Source: JABFRG01 sp038210445
GTDB taxonomy: Bacteria > Myxococcota_A > Polyangia > Polyangiales > Polyangiaceae
Direction of reading: 5' to 3'
Assembly (NCBI GenBank): GCA_038210445.1
Contig: JBBQWQ010000034.1
Coordinates: forward strand, 1 to 64,000
Length of the DNA: 64,000 bases
Shown here: positions 59,140 to 64,000 of the stretch, in pieces
Layout: each line of letters starts with the position of its first letter
Numbering within the stretch: the stretch's first letter is position 1
The notes under the pieces: generated by a model
Seen by the model: only the letters and a program-made list of their open reading frames with translations
Databases searched by the model: none
What the model was told of the DNA's origin: nothing
Made by a program: the position numbers and the translations under genes

Positions 59140-60264
59140 ATGGCAGCCAAGAAGCGAAGTGAAGGGGCGACCGACGAGAAGACGACGACCCCGCAGCGGC
59201 CGCCCGCGGAGATCATCTACGCCGCCGAGCTCGAGACGCTGCAGACCGGCGACGACGCGCCGCGTCCGCCCGGGTGGCGCATGTCGCCCATGGCCATTCG
59301 CGCATTCATCCTCGGCGATGCTGCGCGCGGCATTCGCAAGAAGTTCGTGGGCAACCCTTCACTGGTCGACCGCGCCATGGTGGCCCTCGCCACCAACCGC
59401 GGCCTCATGCTGGTGGGCGAGCCCGGGACCGCCAAGTCGCTCCTCAGCGAGCTCCTTGCGGCAGCCATCTGCGAGCGTTCGACGCTCACCATCCAGGGCA
59501 GCGCCGGCACCACCGACGATCAGATCAAGTACTCCTGGAACTACGCCCTGCTCCTCGCGGAGGGACCGACCCCGCGGGCGCTGGTGCCGGCGCCGCTCTA
59601 CACGGCCATGAAAGACGGCGCCATCGTCCGCTTCGAGGAGATCACCCGCTGCCCGCTCGAGATTCAGGACTCGCTCCTCGCTGCGCTCTCGGACCGGGTG
59701 CTGGCCATTCCCGAGATGGAGGGCGCGAGCGCGATGCTCTTCGCAAAGGAGGGCTTCAACGTCATCGCCACCGCCAATACCCGCGATCTGGGGGTGAACG
59801 AGATGAGCGCCGCGCTCAAGCGCCGGTTCAATTTCGAGACCGTCTTTCCCATTCCCGACTTCAATGTCGAGATGGAACTGGTGCGCGAGGAGACGCAGCG
59901 GCTGCTGGCGCGCTCCGGCGTGCCCAGCATTCCGGGGCCCGACGTGCTGGAGCTGCTGGTGACCACCTTTCGTGAGCTCCGGGCCGGGCTCACCACCGAC
60001 GGGCAGGCCATGGATCGCCTTTCGGTGCCCATGTCGACCGCCGAGGCGGTGAGCGTCGCCTACGCCATGGGCGTGCGCAGCTACTTCTTGCGTCGCACCG
60101 AGGCCTCGCCGGCGGATCTGGTGGAGTGCCTCATCGGCGCGGCCATCAAGACCGACGCCGAGGACATCGCCCGGCTCCGGCGCTACTTCGAGCAGCGCGT
60201 CTCGAAGAAGTCCGGGGCGCACTGGAAGGCCTACTACGAAGCTCGCCACCTCTTGCCGGGCTGA
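59140..60264 (+). CDS. MoxR-family AAA+ ATPase (YehL-like)
   Basis: 374-residue AAA+ ATPase. Walker A is GEPGTAKS (93-100), Walker B is VRFEE (163-167; the usual Asp-Glu is Glu-Glu), sensor 1 is Asn in ATANTRD (211-217), and LKRRF (226-230) is the arginine-finger helix of MoxR proteins. The C-terminal helical lid follows to residue 374. MoxR ATPases act as chaperone-like remodelling motors together with a VWA protein, and the VWA gene is two genes downstream. It is first in an operon with DUF5682 (3 bp later), VWA and SWIM genes. Confidence 0.9.
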   Translation: MAAKKRSEGATDEKTTTPQRPPAEIIYAAELETLQTGDDAPRPPGWRMSPMAIRAFILGDAARGIRKKFVGNPSLVDRAMVALATNRGLMLVGEPGTAKSLLSELLAAAICERSTLTIQGSAGTTDDQIKYSWNYALLLAEGPTPRALVPAPLYTAMKDGAIVRFEEITRCPLEIQDSLLAALSDRVLAIPEMEGASAMLFAKEGFNVIATANTRDLGVNEMSAALKRRFNFETVFPIPDFNVEMELVREETQRLLARSGVPSIPGPDVLELLVTTFRELRAGLTTDGQAMDRLSVPMSTAEAVSVAYAMGVRSYFLRRTEASPADLVECLIGAAIKTDAEDIARLRRYFEQRVSKKSGAHWKAYYEARHLLPG

Positions 60265-60267
60265 TCC

Positions 60268-62604
60268 GTGGCTCTTCACGTCATCGGTGTACGGCACCAT
60301 AGCCCCGCGTGCGCGCGCGTGGTGGGCGAGGCGATCCGTCGGCTGCGCCCCCGCTATGTGCTGGTCGAGGGGCCGAGCGACATGAACCATCGCCTGGGCG
60401 AGCTGCTCCTGCCGCACGACTTGCCGGTGGCGCTCTTCACCTATCGGCAAGACGAGACCGGCGCGCATCGCGGCATGTGGTCGCCTTTCTGCGACTACTC
60501 GCCGGAGTGGGTGGCCCTGCGGGCGGCGGTCGAGGTCGGCGCCACGCCGCTCTTCGTGGACCTTCCGGCGTGGCACGACGTGTTCGACGGCGAAGAGAAT
60601 CGCTATTCGGATCGCCACGTGCGCCATAGCGATCGCCTGGGCGAGCTGTGCGCGCGGCTCGGCTTCGAGGACACCGATGCGCTCTGGGATCATCTGTTCG
60701 AGCAGCCGCAAGACGAGCAGCTCTTGGCGGCGCGTCTCTCTTCGTACTTCGAGCAACTGCGGGGTGACGAACCGGGCGGCCACCGCGATGGTCCGCGCGA
60801 AGACTTCATGGCGCAGTTCATCGCCTGGGCCATGGCCGAGAGCAACGACGGCGACGTGGTGATGGTGTGCGGCGGCTACCACAAGCCGGCGCTCGAGCGT
60901 ATTTGGCAGTCGGCCCCCAGAGCGCGCCCCACGCTTCGGGAGCCCGAGGGCGCGCGGCTCGGCAGCTACCTGGTGCCGTTTTCGTATCGTCGGCTCGATA
61001 GCTTTGCCGGCTACGCCTCGGGCATGCCTTCGCCGGCGTTCTACCAGCGGGTGTGGGAGGAAGGGCCCGCCAAGGCCGCCGACGCCATGCTCTTTGCGGC
61101 CATTCGCCACCTTCGCGCCAAGCAGCAGCGAGTGTCGCCGGCCGACGCCATCGCGGCTTCGACCCTGGCCCATGGTCTCAAGGCTCTTCGCGGTCACGAA
61201 GCGCTCTCGCGCATCGATCTGCTAGACGGCTTGGCGGGCGCCCTGGTGAAGGATGCGCTCGAGGCGCCGCTGCCGTGGACGCGCAGAGGAACGCTATCGG
61301 CGCGCACCGAGCCTCTGCTGGCCGAGCTGGTGCGCGCCTTCTCGGGGCACAAGGTGGGCGTGCTGGCGCCGGGCACGCCGCAGCCCCCGCTGCTCCACGA
61401 TGCGTTTGCGGAGATCGAGCGCGTGCATATTACACTTACCCGAGAGCTGCAGCGGGTGGTGGTGCCGCTCACCAGCGAGGCGGGCGCCGCCCAGAGCGCT
61501 GTGCTGCACCGCTTGCGCGTACTGGGGATTCCCGGTTTCGCGCAGACCCGCGCGCCGTCGCTCGCGCGGGCGAAGACCGAGCTCTCGGAGGAGTGGACCG
61601 TGCAGCGGGGCCTCGATACCGATCCCGCGCTGGTGGAGGCGGCTCTGTACGGCGCGAGCCTGGCCTCGGCCACTGCCGCGAAGATCGAAGAGCGCGGGCG
61701 CGACGCCGAAGACGTGCTGAGCCTCGCCAATACCCTCTTCGACGCGGCGCTCTGCGGCATCGCCCACCTGACGACGCGGGCCCTCGGCGATCTGGCGCGC
61801 GTGGTTGCCACCGAGCCTTCGTTTGCGGCGCTGGGCGGCGCGCTCGGTAAGCTGCTTTCGCTCCGTCGGGGCGAAGCGGTGCTCGGCAAGGGCGGGCAGG
61901 TGGACCTGGCGTCGGTGCTCGCCGCTTGCTTCGATCGTGGGCTCTGGCTCTTCGAGGCCACCCAGGGAGCCTCGGCCCCCCTCGACGAAGGGCACGTGCG
62001 GGCGGTGGCAGCGCTCCGCGACATGCTCCGCATCGGCCCGCCGGAGCTCGATATCGACCCGGCACGCGCACGCGGCCTCTGCGAGCGGCGCACGAAAGAT
62101 CCCGAGGCCCCGCCGGCACTGCGCGGCGCGGCGCTGGGCCTCCTGTGGTCGATGCTCGACGAGAGCGACGACCCAGAGCAGCGCCAAAAGGAAGCCATCA
62201 CCGTGCTGCGCGCGGTGGCGAGGCCCGAGACCTTCGGCGACTTTTTGGGCGGCCTCTTCGCGCTGGCGCGCGAGGAAGTGGTGCGCGCGGAAGGCCTGGT
62301 GGGCACCATCGACGCGTGTGTGACCGGATTTCTCCGCGACGACTTTCTCATCGCGCTCCCGGCGCTCCGGCAAGCGTTCGCGTACTTTCCGCCGCGAGAG
62401 CGCTTGCGCATCGCCGAGACCATCCTCGAGCTCGGCGCGCCCACCGAAGGACCGAAGCCCGCGCGGGTCGACCCCATGACGCTGCTCCGGGCACCCATCG
62501 ACGTCTCGGTGGTGGAGCGAGGTCATCGCATGGAGCAAGCCGCTGCGACGCTCGCCGGGCGCTTCGGTCTCCTGGACGCGGTGGACCAAGGAGAACCCTC
62601 ATGA
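60268..62604 (+). CDS. DUF5682 protein (YehM-like)
   Basis: 778-residue protein of DUF5682. The N-terminal third carries invariant motifs GVRHHSPAC (residues 7-15), VLVEGPSDMNH and MVCGGYHKPAL, which look like the catalytic core of an erythromycin-esterase/ChaN/TIKI-like metal-dependent hydrolase fold; this relation is inferred. The remaining 500 residues are helical (repeated LSLANTLFDAAL-type segments). The GTG start lies 3 bp after the MoxR stop, and its TGA overlaps the VWA start by 4 nt (ATGA). It is therefore part of a strictly coupled operon. Confidence 0.82.
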   Translation: MALHVIGVRHHSPACARVVGEAIRRLRPRYVLVEGPSDMNHRLGELLLPHDLPVALFTYRQDETGAHRGMWSPFCDYSPEWVALRAAVEVGATPLFVDLPAWHDVFDGEENRYSDRHVRHSDRLGELCARLGFEDTDALWDHLFEQPQDEQLLAARLSSYFEQLRGDEPGGHRDGPREDFMAQFIAWAMAESNDGDVVMVCGGYHKPALERIWQSAPRARPTLREPEGARLGSYLVPFSYRRLDSFAGYASGMPSPAFYQRVWEEGPAKAADAMLFAAIRHLRAKQQRVSPADAIAASTLAHGLKALRGHEALSRIDLLDGLAGALVKDALEAPLPWTRRGTLSARTEPLLAELVRAFSGHKVGVLAPGTPQPPLLHDAFAEIERVHITLTRELQRVVVPLTSEAGAAQSAVLHRLRVLGIPGFAQTRAPSLARAKTELSEEWTVQRGLDTDPALVEAALYGASLASATAAKIEERGRDAEDVLSLANTLFDAALCGIAHLTTRALGDLARVVATEPSFAALGGALGKLLSLRRGEAVLGKGGQVDLASVLAACFDRGLWLFEATQGASAPLDEGHVRAVAALRDMLRIGPPELDIDPARARGLCERRTKDPEAPPALRGAALGLLWSMLDESDDPEQRQKEAITVLRAVARPETFGDFLGGLFALAREEVVRAEGLVGTIDACVTGFLRDDFLIALPALRQAFAYFPPRERLRIAETILELGAPTEGPKPARVDPMTLLRAPIDVSVVERGHRMEQAAATLAGRFGLLDAVDQGEPS

Positions 62605-63734
62605 GTGCCCGCGACGAGCGACTGGTTCGCTGGCGCCTTCTCCTGGGCAACGCTTCGGAGGCAGCCCTCGATGCGAGCGCTGGCCTCTCGGCCGACGACA
62701 TGGCGGCCGACGCCGCCCTCGGGTGGCTCTACGAGCGCGGTGGCGATCTCGCGGATCGCGACATCCGCGATCGCCAAGGAGGCCTCGGCGGCTCGGCGCT
62801 CTCGGTGCCCGACTGGCTCTCCGAGGTGCATCGGCTCTTTCCCAAGGAGACCATCGAACGCATCGAGCAAGACGCCGTCGAGAAGTACCAGATTCACGAG
62901 GTGGTCACGAACCCCGAGGTGTTGGCGCGCATCGAGCCCAACGAGACCCTGCTGCGCGCGGTGCTCCTGACCAAGCACCTGATGAACCCCGAGGTGCTGG
63001 CCATGGCCCGTGAGCTGGTGGCCAAGGTGGTAAAGCAGCTCATGGAGAAGCTGGCGCGCACCGTGAAGACCAGCTTTCACGGGCGCCGCTCACGGCTCCG
63101 TTCGCGCCTCAAGATCGCCAAAAACTTCGACGCGCGGTCGACCATTCGCAAGAACCTGGGCACGTACGATCCCGCGCTGCGAAAGCTCTTCATCCGCACG
63201 CCGCTCTTCATTTCGCGCACCCGCAACCACATGGATCGCTGGCAGATCATCCTGCTGGTCGACGAGAGCGGCAGCATGATGTCGTCGGTCATCCACTCGG
63301 CGGTGACCGCTGCCTGCTTGTGGGGACTGCCCTCCACCAAGACGCACCTTTGCATCTTCGACACCGAGGTGGTGGACCTCACCGATCGCGTGACCGATCC
63401 GGTGGAGGTGCTCATGAAGGTGCAGCTCGGCGGTGGCACCGACATCGGCAAGGCGGTGGGCTACGCGCAAGGCCTGGTGGAGAACCCACGGCGCACCATC
63501 GTGGTGCTGGTCACCGACTTCTTCGAAGGCGGCAGCGACTACGTGCTGGTGTCGCGGGTGAAGGCGCTGTGCGACCAGGGCACCATCGTCCTCGGGCTCG
63601 CGGCCCTCGACGAGCAAGCCAACCCCTCGTTCGATCGCGATCTCGCGAGGCGCCTGACCCAGGTGGGCGCGCACGTGGGCGCCATGACCCCGGGGCAGCT
63701 GGTGGGTTTCATCGCCGAGAAGGTACGCGCGTGA
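62601..63734 (+). CDS. VWA-domain protein (YehP-like)
   Basis: 377-residue protein. About residues 1-200 are a helical N-terminal part (KETIERIEQDAVEKYQI, LAMARELVAKVVKQLMEKLA). The C-terminal VWA domain has a full metal-ion-dependent adhesion site: DESGS at 221-225, the Thr in LGGGTDIG, and Asp in LVTDFFEGG. VWA proteins hand clients to MoxR ATPases. ATG 62601 overlaps the DUF5682 stop, and its own TGA overlaps the GTG of the SWIM gene (GTGA). Confidence 0.9.
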   Translation: MSARDERLVRWRLLLGNASEAALDASAGLSADDMAADAALGWLYERGGDLADRDIRDRQGGLGGSALSVPDWLSEVHRLFPKETIERIEQDAVEKYQIHEVVTNPEVLARIEPNETLLRAVLLTKHLMNPEVLAMARELVAKVVKQLMEKLARTVKTSFHGRRSRLRSRLKIAKNFDARSTIRKNLGTYDPALRKLFIRTPLFISRTRNHMDRWQIILLVDESGSMMSSVIHSAVTAACLWGLPSTKTHLCIFDTEVVDLTDRVTDPVEVLMKVQLGGGTDIGKAVGYAQGLVENPRRTIVVLVTDFFEGGSDYVLVSRVKALCDQGTIVLGLAALDEQANPSFDRDLARRLTQVGAHVGAMTPGQLVGFIAEKVRA

Positions 63735-64000
63735 GCCGACCCGACCTGCTCGCCTTGGGCCCCGAGGCGCTCGCGTCGCTGGCCAACGTCGGGCTGGTGA
63801 AGCGCGCGCAGCGGGAGCTTGCGGAAGGGCCCGGTCCGGCGCTGGTGGAAGAGGCCGACGGCACGGTGGTGGGGACCTTCGCCGACGGCACGGTGGCGCG
63901 CTTGCCGCCCAATACGCCGCTCAAGGAGGCGCCCTGCACCTGCGGCGCGGCTGGCGTATGCCGACATCGGGTGGCGGTGGCGCTCGCCTACAAGCCCTGG
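63731..64000 (+). CDS. SWIM zinc-finger protein, N-terminal part (YehQ-like)
   Basis: The first 90 codons of a gene that runs off the window. GTG 63731 overlaps the VWA stop by 4 nt. MSRPDLLALGPEALASLANV begins a short helical region; near residue 69 lies CTCGAAGVCRHRVAVAL, a CxCx6CxH SWIM zinc-finger motif that binds one Zn and usually DNA or protein. Position as the last gene of the MoxR-DUF5682-VWA operon matches E. coli yehQ, a long SWIM-domain protein. Confidence 0.82.
   Translation, partial: MSRPDLLALGPEALASLANVGLVKRAQRELAEGPGPALVEEADGTVVGTFADGTVARLPPNTPLKEAPCTCGAAGVCRHRVAVALAYKPW

Noticed and set aside
1..64000. CRISPR array, tRNA or rRNA genes, prophage or origin
   Set aside because: I found no regularly spaced repeats, cloverleaf-like sequences, rRNA segments, phage structural genes or DnaA-box clusters while reading both strands.

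Overview
The window is 64 kb of high-GC, gene-dense bacterial chromosome. About seventeen predicted secreted lipoproteins, a Ser/Thr kinase with a C-terminal membrane segment, an ECF sigma factor, two DUF4132 proteins, beta-helix and Gly-rich surface lipoproteins, a formylglycine-enzyme-fold/PA14 lipoprotein and a DUF6209-like lipoprotein together suggest a predatory or soil Myxococcota, most likely Polyangiales/Sorangiineae. This is inferred from gene content; no rRNA or tRNA gene is present to confirm it.

Layout. 0-3.9 kb: end of an acyl-lipid desaturase, a MerR regulator, a lipoprotein, a cupin, two small membrane proteins, and a divergent sigma-factor pair. 3.9-7.8 kb: one large gene encoding topoisomerase III fused to RecQ helicase. 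8-19.7 kb: mostly secreted lipoproteins mixed with a decayed propeller gene, an NmrA-like/DJ-1 pair, a collapsed acetyltransferase and an ArsR-SRPBCC pair with a clear operator. 19.7-23.1 kb: a three-gene Ser/Thr kinase operon. 23.2-26.3 kb: an accessory pocket of small orphan genes, one frameshifted, around a dead IS3-family element. 26.4-31.7 kb: a secreted phosphoesterase, an alpha/beta hydrolase, and a translationally coupled GMC oxidoreductase-desaturase pair. 31.8-36.5 kb: a DUF4132 protein, a lipoprotein and a gene remnant. 36.5-41.5 kb: a TetR-controlled RND efflux operon with its operator. 41.5-55.3 kb: AraC and a thioredoxin-reductase-like enzyme, DUF6209-like lipoprotein, TetR/epimerase divergon, ferritin-like protein, DUF3574 lipoprotein, thioesterase, tgt, a three-lipoprotein operon, an MnmC-like methyltransferase, an FGE-PA14 lipoprotein, and a duplicated 97-bp repeat. 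55.3-64 kb: a WGR-DUF4132 protein divergent from a tightly coupled MoxR ATPase - DUF5682 - VWA - SWIM operon, the same gene set as the poorly understood E. coli yehI/yehL/yehM/yehP/yehQ cluster. The operon runs off the window.

Most promising for new biology: the WGR-DUF4132/MoxR/DUF5682/VWA/SWIM system together with a second, WGR-less DUF4132 paralog 20 kb away; the single-chain TopoIII-RecQ enzyme, whose interdomain linker is built from an in-frame DNA repeat; and the oxidoreductase-desaturase pair. Many junctions use 1-4 nt stop/start overlaps with GTG or ATG starts, which supports several of the start choices.
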